Part shown: positions 1 to 6,015 of the stretch, piece by piece
Layout of the letters: each line of letters starts with the position of its first letter
Numbering within the stretch: position 1 is the first letter of the stretch
Notes under the pieces: generated by a model
Seen by the model: only the letters and a program-made list of their open reading frames with translations
Database searches by the model: none
What the model was told of the DNA's origin: nothing
Translations under genes and position numbers: made by a program
DNA from: Comamonadaceae bacterium
Lineage (GTDB): Bacteria > Pseudomonadota > Gammaproteobacteria > Burkholderiales > Burkholderiaceae_C
Assembly: GCA_947458305.1 (NCBI GenBank)
Contig: CANGZO010000127.1
Coordinates: 1-6,831, forward strand
DNA length: 6,831 nt
Reading direction: 5' to 3'

Positions 1-1
1 C

Positions 2-568
2 CAAGCGGCCCAAAGAGGTTTGCGCTTGGATGGTTTGATGGCCCGGCGTCTGGGCTCGGGGGGGATATCGCGCGTGGCCTTGGAGGCGATGCGCAACACC
101 TATTTAGAGCTGCCCTACATGAGCGACAGCGCCGCGCAAGGTGCGGGAGACCTGATCATTGACTTGGTCAAACTTTCTTTGTCTGAATTGGCGGGCCAAG
201 AAACCGCCATGACCCAGCGCGAGGCTTTGCGCGACAGGATCAGGCACCATGTTCACAAGTACCTCAGAGATCCTGACTTGAATGTGGACGGCATAGCACG
301 CGCCCTCAATTGCAGCCGCAGGCATTTGTACAACGCCTTTGAGGGCGAGGGCGAGTCGGTGGCGGCTTACATCCAGCGCATGCGCCTGGAGGCTTGCATC
401 AAAGACCTTCAAGCCAGCACACCCAAAGCCCGTCCCATCACCGACATCGCGGTCTCATGGGGGTTTGGCAACCCCTCCCACTTCAGCCGGTTGTTCAAAG
501 AGCACACCGGTGCCAGCCCCAGCGATTTTCGAAATCAAAGCCTGGAAAAGTTGGGCGACCCTATTTAG
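2..568 (+). CDS. AraC-family transcriptional regulator, 5'-truncated by the window edge
   Basis: C-terminal part of an AraC/XylS-type DNA-binding regulator, which would act in the cytoplasm on promoters near its target genes. The frame is open from base 2 without a stop, so the true start and most of the N-terminal effector domain lie outside the window. The TTG at 20 and the inner ATG codons are not needed as starts. The last ~100 residues hold the two helix-turn-helix units: the first around LNVDGIARALNCSRRHLYNAF, the second around ITDIAVSWGFGNPSHFSRLF, ending in the family hallmark FKEHTGASPSDFR. The spacing between the units is normal and nothing looks broken. The residues before them (RVALEAMRNTYLELPYM and the following helices) resemble the linker and end of the 'AraC-binding-like' N-terminal domain seen in FeaR-type regulators, but too little is present to name the ligand. 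It converges on the DUF502 gene with 49 bases between stop codons, so its target is more likely upstream, off the window. Confidence 0.9.
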   Translation, partial: QAAQRGLRLDGLMARRLGSGGISRVALEAMRNTYLELPYMSDSAAQGAGDLIIDLVKLSLSELAGQETAMTQREALRDRIRHHVHKYLRDPDLNVDGIARALNCSRRHLYNAFEGEGESVAAYIQRMRLEACIKDLQASTPKARPITDIAVSWGFGNPSHFSRLFKEHTGASPSDFRNQSLEKLGDPI

Positions 569-617
569 AGCAGAGCTTTGTCGCTTGGATTGGGCTTGTC
601 GGCCAAAACTTCAAGCC

Positions 618-1223
618 TCAGTCTGAGTTTGTCGGTTTGGTGTTGCCCATCCAGGCAGTCAATGAAGAGCGCATCGCTTCTTCCACCGACATGTCCAGCA
701 CCTGCACCCATTCACGCGGCACAAACACGGTGTAGCCGCCGATCATGTAGCCCATGGGCAAATACACCGCCACGTGTTGACGGGTATGCGCGTCCAGTGG
801 CAGGTCCGTCAGGTTTTGGCGTGTGACCAGACCGATGATCGACATGTCGCTGTCCGGCTTTTTCAGCAGTACCACTTGCTGCGCGTCGCGCTCGTGTGGC
901 GAAAAATAATCGGCAAAGCTTTTGAGTGAAGAGTAAATGCTTTTGACCAGCGGCAAGTTGGTGAAGGGCAGCTCTACCCAACCCAGCACCAGCTTCATGA
1001 AAGGTTGTGACACCAAAAAGCCCAGCACCAAAATCAGCCCGGTGCCCAGCACGATGCCCAAGCCGGGCAGGTAAAACTCACCCGTGAACGGGCGCAGCAT
1101 TTGCATGGCCAAACCCTCGACCCAGGTCACAAACAAAAAAAGCACGTAGACCGTGAGCCCGACCGGCAAGAAAGTGATCAGACCGCGGAAAAAATAGGCG
1201 TAAAGGCGTTTCATGCAGTCCAT
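618..1223 (-). CDS. DUF502 family integral membrane protein
   Basis: A 201-residue inner-membrane protein of the DUF502 family (Pfam PF04367), whose plant relatives are the LIKE-COV proteins. The biochemical role is not known. Two hydrophobic segments are visible, at about residues 10-33 (FFRGLITFLPVGLTVYVLFL) and 53-76 (PGLGIVLGTGLILVLGFLV), followed by a soluble domain. The family signature PLVKSIYSSLKSF lies at 91-103, and a second conserved block ending in GGYTVFVPREWV lies at 162-173. Where many family members have a PTTPNPTSG-like stretch this protein reads YLPMGYMIGG, so it belongs to a variant subgroup. The start is uncertain: ATG at 1223 and ATG at 1214 (beginning MKRLYAYFFRG, the usual family N-terminus) are both possible and neither has a clear Shine-Dalgarno sequence. 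I think 1214 is at least as likely. It is divergent from the DAHP synthase gene and converges with the AraC gene. Family assignment is firm; function is unassigned. Confidence 0.88.
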   Translation of the reverse strand: MDCMKRLYAYFFRGLITFLPVGLTVYVLFLFVTWVEGLAMQMLRPFTGEFYLPGLGIVLGTGLILVLGFLVSQPFMKLVLGWVELPFTNLPLVKSIYSSLKSFADYFSPHERDAQQVVLLKKPDSDMSIIGLVTRQNLTDLPLDAHTRQHVAVYLPMGYMIGGYTVFVPREWVQVLDMSVEEAMRSSLTAWMGNTKPTNSD

Positions 1224-1336
1224 TGTGACTGCACACGATTGGGCCCAAAGTTGCGGGGAAAAGTGGGCCAGCCCGCCTGCGCTTTAATACGGGGCTGACA
1301 CAGATCCCCTGCTGCCCGCAGCTTTTGAATCGCGCC
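1224..1336. promoter_or_regulatory. Divergent intergenic region between the DUF502 and DAHP synthase genes
   Basis: These 113 bases must hold the 5' signals of both flanking genes unless either is read from further away. The best -10-like match for the plus strand is TTTAAT at 1283-1288 (five of six to consensus, but lacking the key A at position 2), with no convincing -35 at 17 bases. A perfect 10-base palindrome, TTGGGCCCAA, lies at 1239-1248. No recognisable operator or riboswitch is visible. The region is listed as the probable promoter area by position, not by strong motif. Confidence 0.35.
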
Positions 1337-2413
1337 ATGCTTTCTACCCAAGACAAAACCCGCATCGACGACACCCGCATTGCCTCGGTGCGCCCCCTCA
1401 TGACCCCCGCCCTCTTGGAGGAGCGGTTGCCCGCATTGCCTGCGCACTTGGCTTTGGTGGAACGTTCGCGGCAAGACATTTCGAACGTGCTGCAAGGCCA
1501 GGATGACCGTTTGGTGATCGTCGTCGGGCCCTGCTCCATCCACGACCACGACCAGGCCATTGCTTACGCCAAGTTGCTCAAGGCCGAAGCCGACAAGCAC
1601 GCCAAAGACCTGCAGATCGTGATGCGCGTGTACTTTGAGAAGCCCCGCACCACCGTGGGTTGGAAGGGCTACATCAATGACCCGCACCTGGACGGCAGCT
1701 TCGCCATGAACCAGGGGCTGGAGATGGCGCGCAAGTTGTTGCTGGACATTCTCGATGTCGGCCTGCCCGTGGCCACCGAATTCTTGGACTTGCTCAGCCC
1801 CCAGTACATCAGCGACCTCGTCACCTGGGGCGCGATCGGTGCTCGCACCACCGAAAGCCAGAGCCACCGCCAGCTGGCCAGCGGCCTGTCGTGTCCAGTG
1901 GGCTTCAAGAATGGCACCGACGGCGGCGTCAAAGTGGCCGCAGATGCTGTGGTGGCGGCCAAAGCCGCGCACGCCTTCATGGGCATGACCAAGATGGGCC
2001 AGGCTGCGATTTTCGAGACCCGTGGCAACCAGGACGTGCACATCATCCTGCGCGGCGGCAAAGCGCCCAACTATTCTGCCGCCGATGTGGATGCCGCGTG
2101 CAAAGCGCTGGAGGCCTCAGGGATTGCGCCTCAGGTCATGGTGGACGTGTCGCATGCCAACAGCAGCAAACAGCACGCCAAGCAGATCGAAGTGGCGCAG
2201 GACGTGGCCGCTCAGGTGGCAGGTGGCGATCGCCGCATCATGGGCCTGATGATCGAAAGCCACCTGAACGAAGGTCGGCAAGACTTGAAAGAAGGCCAGC
2301 CGCTGGCCCACGGCGTGTCGATCACCGATGCCTGCATCAGCTTTGCGCAAACCGTGCCGGTGCTCGATGCGCTGGCGCAGGCGGTGCAAAAGCGGCGACG
2401 CTGTGATCGATGA
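1337..2413 (+). CDS. aroG: 3-deoxy-7-phosphoheptulonate (DAHP) synthase, class I alpha
   Basis: Condenses phosphoenolpyruvate with erythrose 4-phosphate to DAHP, the first and normally feedback-regulated step of the shikimate pathway, in the cytoplasm. The protein (358 residues from ATG 1337) aligns along its whole length with E. coli AroG/AroF/AroH, about 350 residues. Family blocks are intact: VGPCSIHD, MRVYFEKPRTTVGWKG, GAIGARTTESQ, SGLSCPVGFKNGTDG, HIILRGGKAPNYS, DVSHANSSKQ, MIESHLNEG and SITDACIS. Metal ligands corresponding to AroG Cys61, His268, Glu302 and Asp326 are Cys66, His273, Glu307 and Asp331; the substrate residues Arg97 and Lys102 are also present. The position equivalent to AroG Ser211 is Gly216, as in tyrosine-sensitive AroF, so the symbol aroG denotes the family and not phenylalanine control. 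An in-frame TTG at 1325 would add four residues. ATG 1337 is preferred, although no Shine-Dalgarno is visible before either. The gene is monocistronic and followed by an intrinsic terminator. Confidence 0.97.
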   Translation: MLSTQDKTRIDDTRIASVRPLMTPALLEERLPALPAHLALVERSRQDISNVLQGQDDRLVIVVGPCSIHDHDQAIAYAKLLKAEADKHAKDLQIVMRVYFEKPRTTVGWKGYINDPHLDGSFAMNQGLEMARKLLLDILDVGLPVATEFLDLLSPQYISDLVTWGAIGARTTESQSHRQLASGLSCPVGFKNGTDGGVKVAADAVVAAKAAHAFMGMTKMGQAAIFETRGNQDVHIILRGGKAPNYSAADVDAACKALEASGIAPQVMVDVSHANSSKQHAKQIEVAQDVAAQVAGGDRRIMGLMIESHLNEGRQDLKEGQPLAHGVSITDACISFAQTVPVLDALAQAVQKRRRCDR

Positions 2414-2432
2414 GCTGATCCATCGTCCCGCG

Positions 2433-2475
2433 ACAAGCCATTCGCCCGACCAGGTCGCTGGTTAGGCTTGTTTTT
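2433..2475 (+). terminator. Rho-independent terminator of the DAHP synthase gene
   Basis: Twenty bases after the aroG stop, ACAAGCC (2433-2439) pairs with GGCTTGT (2465-2471), and inside it ACCAG (2449-2453) pairs with CTGGT (2458-2462) around a GTCG loop. The outer stem runs straight into a run of five T (2471-2475). The T run lies only on the plus-strand side, so this ends aroG transcription and not that of the convergent CBS gene. The internal 9-base bulge on the left arm is the weak point. Confidence 0.65.
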
Positions 2476-2502
2476 GGGGCTTGGTTGGGTCGCATCCTCG
2501 TT

Positions 2503-3006
2503 TCAAGGCTCGTGCTGCGCCAGGTACAGCCGCGTGGGCAGCTCGTCGGGCCGAAAAATCGGGGAGGTGCGCACGCTTTCCATGTCAACGCCAAAGCGCA
2601 AAGCTTCGGACAGGCCGCTCAGGTCATCGGCCAGGGTGGCCAGCAAATCATCCAGGGACAGCAAGCCCATCAAGCGGCCATCGGGTTCGGTGACCAACAC
2701 CCGGCGCACGCCATGGTGGTGCATGGCTTGGATGGCCTCGTGCGCCGTGGCCGTGCCAGGCACCCGCACCAGGTTCACGCTGCTGTAGGCACCCACCGAC
2801 TGCTCGTCCGGCGCACGGCCTTGTGCCAACAGATTCACCACCAGATCACGGTCGGTCACCACCCCCACCACACGCACAGGGTCTTCCGGGTCGGTCAGGG
2901 CCAGTGCGCCGACATGTTGTGTGCGCATCAGATCAGCTGCTTTTTGCACCGAGGCCTCGGCACTCAGGGTGAGGATGTCGCGCTGGCAAAGTTCGGACAG
3001 GGTCAT
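2503..3006 (-). CDS. Two-CBS-domain protein
   Basis: A 167-residue cytoplasmic protein made almost entirely of a tandem CBS (Bateman) pair, a module that binds adenine nucleotides or similar ligands and usually senses energy state. CBS1 spans about residues 8-62 and ends in GVVTDRDLV (48-56). CBS2 spans about 74-128 and ends in GLLSLDDLL (114-122). The Thr51/Asp54 and Ser117/Asp120 pairs are the positions that normally contact ribose and phosphate. A tail of about 40 residues has no recognisable domain, and no catalytic or DNA-binding domain is attached. The start at 3006 (MTLSELCQRD) is preferred over an upstream in-frame ATG at 3030 because AGGAG lies eight bases before it and the longer version would begin before that site. 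The next gene upstream on the same strand is the Bug receptor, 116 bases away across a hairpin-rich gap, so co-transcription is doubtful. What it regulates cannot be told from the sequence. Confidence 0.9.
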   Translation of the reverse strand: MTLSELCQRDILTLSAEASVQKAADLMRTQHVGALALTDPEDPVRVVGVVTDRDLVVNLLAQGRAPDEQSVGAYSSVNLVRVPGTATAHEAIQAMHHHGVRRVLVTEPDGRLMGLLSLDDLLATLADDLSGLSEALRFGVDMESVRTSPIFRPDELPTRLYLAQHEP

Positions 3007-3122
3007 GAAAAGCGCTCCTGAAAATAGCAACAGTCCACCTTAGTCGGGTGGGCTGTGGTTTTCAGTGCGCGGGCGCACGTGGCCTCAAGACGCACGGCGC
3101 CGGGGCTGCGGCCCCGCCCGGT
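3007..3122 (-). other. Hairpin-rich spacer between the Bug and CBS genes
   Basis: This 116-base gap contains three inverted repeats. CGGGGC-TGCG-GCCCCG (3101-3116) lies seven bases past the Bug stop. GTGCGC-GG-GCGCAC (3065-3078) is a perfect 14-base palindrome. CAGTCCACC/GGTGGGCTG (3031-3039 with 3047-3055) surrounds a seven-base loop. On the minus strand, the direction of both flanking genes, the last hairpin has one C-A mismatch and is followed by TTGCTATTTT, a loose T-rich tail that could make it the terminator of the Bug gene. The other two lack T runs. The CBS promoter should also lie here, but I find no convincing -35/-10 pair. Confidence 0.45.
3015..3019 (-). promoter_or_regulatory. 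Shine-Dalgarno site fixing the CBS gene start
   Basis: Read on the minus strand this is AGGAG, with eight bases to the ATG at 3006. It lies inside the longer reading frame that begins at 3030, so it supports the shorter start. Confidence 0.7.
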
Positions 3123-4121
3123 TCAGTCCAGACTCAGCCCAATCTTGCGCGACACGGCGCCCCATTTGGCAAAGTCTTTGGCCACTTTGACGACCGCCTG
3201 CTCGGGCGTGCTGCCAATCACAATCTGATCGGATGCTCTGAGCCGCTCGGTGGCCTCTGGGGTGCGCAGCGCGTCGACCACTGCTTGGCGGAATTTGGCC
3301 ACGATGTCATCGGGCACTTGTTTGGGGGCGATCAAGATCAGGCTGAAGTCGGCCTCGTAACCTTTCACCCCGGCTTCTTCGATGGTGGGCACTTCGGGCA
3401 AAGAGGGCGAGCGGGCTTGACCCGACACCGCCAGCGCCGTCAACTTGCCAGAGCGCACATGCGGCAGCACCGTGGGCCCGGCCAACAAACCGCAAGGCAC
3501 CTGGTTGGCCAGCACGTCTTGCATGGCGGGGGCTGGGCCTTTGTAGGGAATGTGCGTCATCTGCATGCCGGTCATGCTCAGCAGCAACTCGGTCGACAAA
3601 TGCCCTGGCACACCCGCACCGCCCGAGGCATAGCTCAGGGGCATGGTTTTGGATTTGGCGATCAACTCGGACACTGTTTTGACACCCAACGAAGGGTTGC
3701 ACACCAAGGTTTGGCTGAACGAAGACAACACGCTGATGGGCTTCAAGTCGTCGAGCTTGAAGGGCATGGTTTTGTACACATGCGGGTTGACGGTGAGCAG
3801 GGTGTCGGTCGCGAACAAAAAGGTGTAGCCATCGGGCGCAGCACGCGCCACGCTGGCGGCGCCGATGTTGCCACCCGCGCCGGGCTGGTTCTCGATCACG
3901 ATGGGTTGCTTGAGGTTGGCCAGAATTCTTTCGGCCGCTGTGCGCATGACCAGGTCACTGGGGCCACCGGGTGGGAAGGGAATGACGACTTTGATCGGGC
4001 GCTGCGGCCACGCTTGCGCCAAGGCGGTGCTGCTGGCACACACGGCCAGCAAGGCTGCGATGAGGGTCAAACCTCGGGAGCGAGATGGCAAGGCCAGGGG
4101 GGATGAAACAAAAAACGGCAT
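3123..4121 (-). CDS. Bug-family (TctC-like) periplasmic solute-binding protein
   Basis: A 332-residue secreted receptor of the Bug family, the extracytoplasmic component of tripartite tricarboxylate transporters, which binds carboxylates or related small polar molecules. The N-terminus is a signal peptide: a basic stretch (PSRSRG), a hydrophobic core (LTLIAALLAVCAS), then a likely cleavage after AQA at about residue 37, giving a mature start WPQRPIKVVIPF. Family blocks follow in order: PFPPGGPSD (48-56), ENQPGAGGNIGA (77-88), APDGYTFLF (95-103), HIPYKGPAPAMQDVLA (190-205), SLPEVPTIEEAG (240-251) and the DIVAKF helix near 272. Length and architecture are normal for the family. The start is well supported by AGGAG (4128-4132) six bases upstream. 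No TctA/TctB membrane partners lie in the window, so this is an orphan receptor, as is common for these expanded families in Burkholderiales. Its ligand cannot be read from the sequence. Confidence 0.95.
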   Translation of the reverse strand: MPFFVSSPLALPSRSRGLTLIAALLAVCASSTALAQAWPQRPIKVVIPFPPGGPSDLVMRTAAERILANLKQPIVIENQPGAGGNIGAASVARAAPDGYTFLFATDTLLTVNPHVYKTMPFKLDDLKPISVLSSFSQTLVCNPSLGVKTVSELIAKSKTMPLSYASGGAGVPGHLSTELLLSMTGMQMTHIPYKGPAPAMQDVLANQVPCGLLAGPTVLPHVRSGKLTALAVSGQARSPSLPEVPTIEEAGVKGYEADFSLILIAPKQVPDDIVAKFRQAVVDALRTPEATERLRASDQIVIGSTPEQAVVKVAKDFAKWGAVSRKIGLSLD

Positions 4122-4212
4122 GGTGAACTCCTGAAGGATCAGCCCATGCTATCGAAGCGCGCCCGAAACGCTCACCTTGAAAACCCTGAAGTGGGGCGTT
4201 CAGCTGTCGCTT

Positions 4213-4232
4213 GCAAGACCCGAAGGCCCTGC
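4213..4232 (-). other. UUCG-capped hairpin at the 3' end of the YebC gene
   Basis: On the minus strand GCAGGGCC-TTCG-GGTCTTGC folds into an eight-pair stem with two G-U pairs, closed by the very stable C(UUCG)G tetraloop. It starts eight bases past the yebC stop. No T run follows, so it is not a classical intrinsic terminator; the adjacent T6 (4237-4242 area, plus strand) is on the wrong side. It could protect the 3' end of the yebC mRNA or act with Rho. The plus-strand version has two A-C mismatches, which favours function on the minus strand. Confidence 0.5.
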
Positions 4233-4240
4233 AGTGTTTT

Positions 4241-4954
4241 TTAACCCGCCAGCCCCACAAACACGTTCTGCACATCGTCGTTGTTGTCGATGGCGCCTAA
4301 AAAGGCTTCGACTTCTTCGAGTTGTTCGGGGCTCAGGTTGGCCGGGTCGACTGGGTTTTTGGGTTTGTAGCCCAGCTTGGCCGACACCACGGTGAAGCCG
4401 TGTTCGGGCAGGGCGCGGCTGACCAGGTCCAGGTCGGCGGCTTCGGTGATGAACACCGTCACGCCGTCTTCGTCGGCGGGCTCAAAGTCTTGCGCGCCGG
4501 CTTCGATGGCGGCCAGTTCGGAGTCAGCGCCGGCTTGGGCGGGTTCGGCTTCGATGAAACCCACATGGTCAAAGTCCCACGACACCGAGCCCGACGTGCC
4601 TTGCTGGCCCTTGCGAAAGAGCACGCGCATTTCTGACGCGCTTCGGTTCACGTTGTCGGTCAGCACCTCGATCATCACCGGCACTTGGTGCGGGGCAAAG
4701 CCTTCGTAAATCACGCGGTCAAAGCTCACAGCGTCACCGAGTAAGCCCGCGCCCTTCTTGATGGCGCGTTCCAGCGTCTCCTTGGGCATGGACACCTTGC
4801 GGGCCTGCTCGACCACCAGACGCAGGCGCGAGTTGGCGGCGGGGTCTGCGCCGTTGCGGGCGGCAATCATGATGTCCTTGGCCAAGCGGCCAAACAATTT
4901 GCCTCTGGCGTCTGCGGCTTGTGCTTTGCCTTTGGCTTTCCATTGCGCGCCCAT
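4241..4954 (-). CDS. yebC: YebC/TACO1 family protein
   Basis: A 237-residue cytoplasmic protein of the YebC/PmpR/TACO1 family. It is often annotated as a transcriptional regulator; more recent work on family members supports a ribosome-associated role that relieves stalling at proline-rich sequences. Characteristic blocks are KLFGRLAKDIMIAARNGADP (19-38), NSRLRLVVEQARKVSMPKET (41-60), LERAIKKGAG (61-70), YEGFAPHQVPVMIEVLTDNVNRS (83-105), SGSVSWDFD (121-129) and the acidic C-terminal DNNDDVQNVF (223-232). The N-terminus reads MGAQWKAKGK and not the MAGHSKW of classical YebC, so it is closer to the YeeN-like/second branch. The start is supported by AAGGA (4962-4966) seven bases before the ATG. 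It is divergent from the dehalogenase-like gene, and its stop is 119 bases from the Bug gene start on the same strand. It looks complete. Whether it acts on transcription or translation here is inferred from relatives only. Confidence 0.95.
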   Translation of the reverse strand: MGAQWKAKGKAQAADARGKLFGRLAKDIMIAARNGADPAANSRLRLVVEQARKVSMPKETLERAIKKGAGLLGDAVSFDRVIYEGFAPHQVPVMIEVLTDNVNRSASEMRVLFRKGQQGTSGSVSWDFDHVGFIEAEPAQAGADSELAAIEAGAQDFEPADEDGVTVFITEAADLDLVSRALPEHGFTVVSAKLGYKPKNPVDPANLSPEQLEEVEAFLGAIDNNDDVQNVFVGLAG

Positions 4955-5103
4955 GGGGTCTTCCTTGTGTTGGGATCAAAGCCGGAAGTTTAAGCGCTTG
5001 CCCGCCCCAGACTTCGTCCAGCGTGGGTCCAAAGCGGGTCTCACAGGACACAGGCGACAGAGCCGCTGAGGGCAATAATGGCCTTTCGGAAAGAACACAG
5101 TCC
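4955..5103. promoter_or_regulatory. Divergent intergenic region between the YebC and dehalogenase-like genes
   Basis: These 149 bases carry the yebC Shine-Dalgarno (4962-4966, minus strand) and by position the promoters of both flanking genes. AATAAT at 5074-5079 is a five-of-six -10-like match on the plus strand with a poor -35 partner. GGAAAGA at 5088-5094 could be a weak, distant Shine-Dalgarno for the hydrolase ATG at 5104. No operator or palindrome stands out. Confidence 0.3.
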
Positions 5104-6015
5104 ATGAACCACCCTGCCTTGCCTTTGTTTCCCGGTTTTGCCCACCACCTGTTGGAGGTCAGCCCCGGCATCTCGATTTCGGCCATGGTCGGTGGACAGG
5201 GCCCCGGCTTGCTCTTGCTGCACGGCCACCCGCAAACCTTGGCCATCTGGCACAAAGTGGCCCCCACGCTGGCGCAGCACTTCACCGTGGTGGCGGCTGA
5301 CCTGCGCGGCTATGGCGACTCGTCCAAACCCGAGGGCGGCCCGGACCATGCGGCGTACGCCAAACGCAGCATGGCGCAAGACCAGGTGCGCCTGATGCAG
5401 CAGTTGGGTTTTGATCGCTTTGCGGTGTTGGCGCATGACCGGGGCGCCCGTGTGGCACACCGGCTGGCCATGGACCACCTCCAAGCGGTCAGCCGCATGG
5501 CCCTGCTCGACATCGCGCCCACCTTGGCCATGTATGAACAGACCACCGAAGCCTTTGCCCGCGCCTATTGGCACTGGTTTTTCTTGATCCAGCCGCAACC
5601 CCTGCCCGAACGCTTGATTGCGGCCAACCCAGCGGCTTATGTCACCGACGTCATGGGCAAGCGCAGCGCCGGGCTCGCCCCTTTCGATGCGCGCGCGCTG
5701 GCCGAATACCAGCGCTGCCTGGCCCTGCCGGGCGCAGCGCATGGGCTGTGCGAAGACTACCGCGCCTCGGCGGGCATTGACCTGGAACACGACCGGGAAG
5801 ACATCGCGCATGGGCGGCGGCTTCAGATGCCCATCCAGGTGCTCTGGGGTGCGCAGGGCGTGGTGCAGCGCTGTTTTGATCCGCTCAAGGAATGGCAAAA
5901 AGTGGCCACCCAGGTCAGCGGCGAGGCCTTGCCCTGCGGCCATTACATCGCCGAAGAAGCGCCTGAAACCTTATTGGCCAAGGCCTTGCCGTTTCTGCAA
6001 GGGCTGGCGGCATGA
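5104..6015 (+). CDS. Haloacid (fluoroacetate) dehalogenase-like alpha/beta hydrolase
   Basis: A 303-residue cytoplasmic alpha/beta hydrolase closely resembling haloacetate dehalogenase DehH1 and the Rhodopseudomonas fluoroacetate dehalogenase RPA1163; these hydrolyse the carbon-halogen bond of 2-haloacids to give 2-hydroxy acids. The whole catalytic set is visible: nucleophile Asp112 in AHDRGAR, carboxylate-binding Arg113 and Arg116, Asp136 in LLDIAPT, halide-pocket His157 and Trp158 in YWHWFF, Tyr219 in CEDYRAS, and base His280 in CGHYIAEEAPE. Spacing matches RPA1163 almost residue for residue. Two differences are notable: the oxyanion block reads HGHPQT instead of HGFPQT, and the loop near 180-193 is shorter and lacks the Trp found there in RPA1163. 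The reading frame stays open upstream to 4921, but the ATG at 5104 gives the family length and the FPGF start. The stop overlaps the permease start (ATGA), so the two are translationally coupled. Dehalogenase chemistry is likely; a different ester or epoxide substrate remains possible. Confidence 0.85.
   Translation: MNHPALPLFPGFAHHLLEVSPGISISAMVGGQGPGLLLLHGHPQTLAIWHKVAPTLAQHFTVVAADLRGYGDSSKPEGGPDHAAYAKRSMAQDQVRLMQQLGFDRFAVLAHDRGARVAHRLAMDHLQAVSRMALLDIAPTLAMYEQTTEAFARAYWHWFFLIQPQPLPERLIAANPAAYVTDVMGKRSAGLAPFDARALAEYQRCLALPGAAHGLCEDYRASAGIDLEHDREDIAHGRRLQMPIQVLWGAQGVVQRCFDPLKEWQKVATQVSGEALPCGHYIAEEAPETLLAKALPFLQGLAA

Noticed and set aside
593..617. GGCTTG/CAAGCC inverted repeat between the convergent AraC and DUF502 genes as a terminator
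   Set aside because: The stem is six pairs with a 13-base loop and no T run on either strand's exit side. It is too weak to annotate.
1239..1248. TTGGGCCCAA palindrome as an operator
   Set aside because: It is perfect but only 10 bases long in GC-rich DNA, is not repeated in the window, and matches no regulator site I can name.
1211..2041. A 276-codon minus-strand frame opposite the DAHP synthase
   Set aside because: Its composition is typical of an antisense shadow and it covers both the start of a certain gene and the intergenic region. No family motif is visible.
3048..4106. A 352-codon open frame on the plus strand opposite the Bug receptor gene
   Set aside because: It mirrors the receptor gene almost end to end, its translation is rich in His, Gly and Gln without any known motif, and the minus-strand protein has a signal peptide, family motifs and a ribosome site. 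Long antisense frames are expected from GC-biased codon use.
4921..5103. An in-frame 61-residue N-terminal extension of the hydrolase
   Set aside because: It overlaps the yebC coding start, has no similarity to the family, and relatives begin near FPGF as the protein from ATG 5104 does.
5041..5943. A 300-codon minus-strand frame opposite the dehalogenase-like gene
   Set aside because: The plus strand carries every catalytic residue of a known family. The opposite frame has no motif and is His/Gln/Arg rich, as expected of a shadow.
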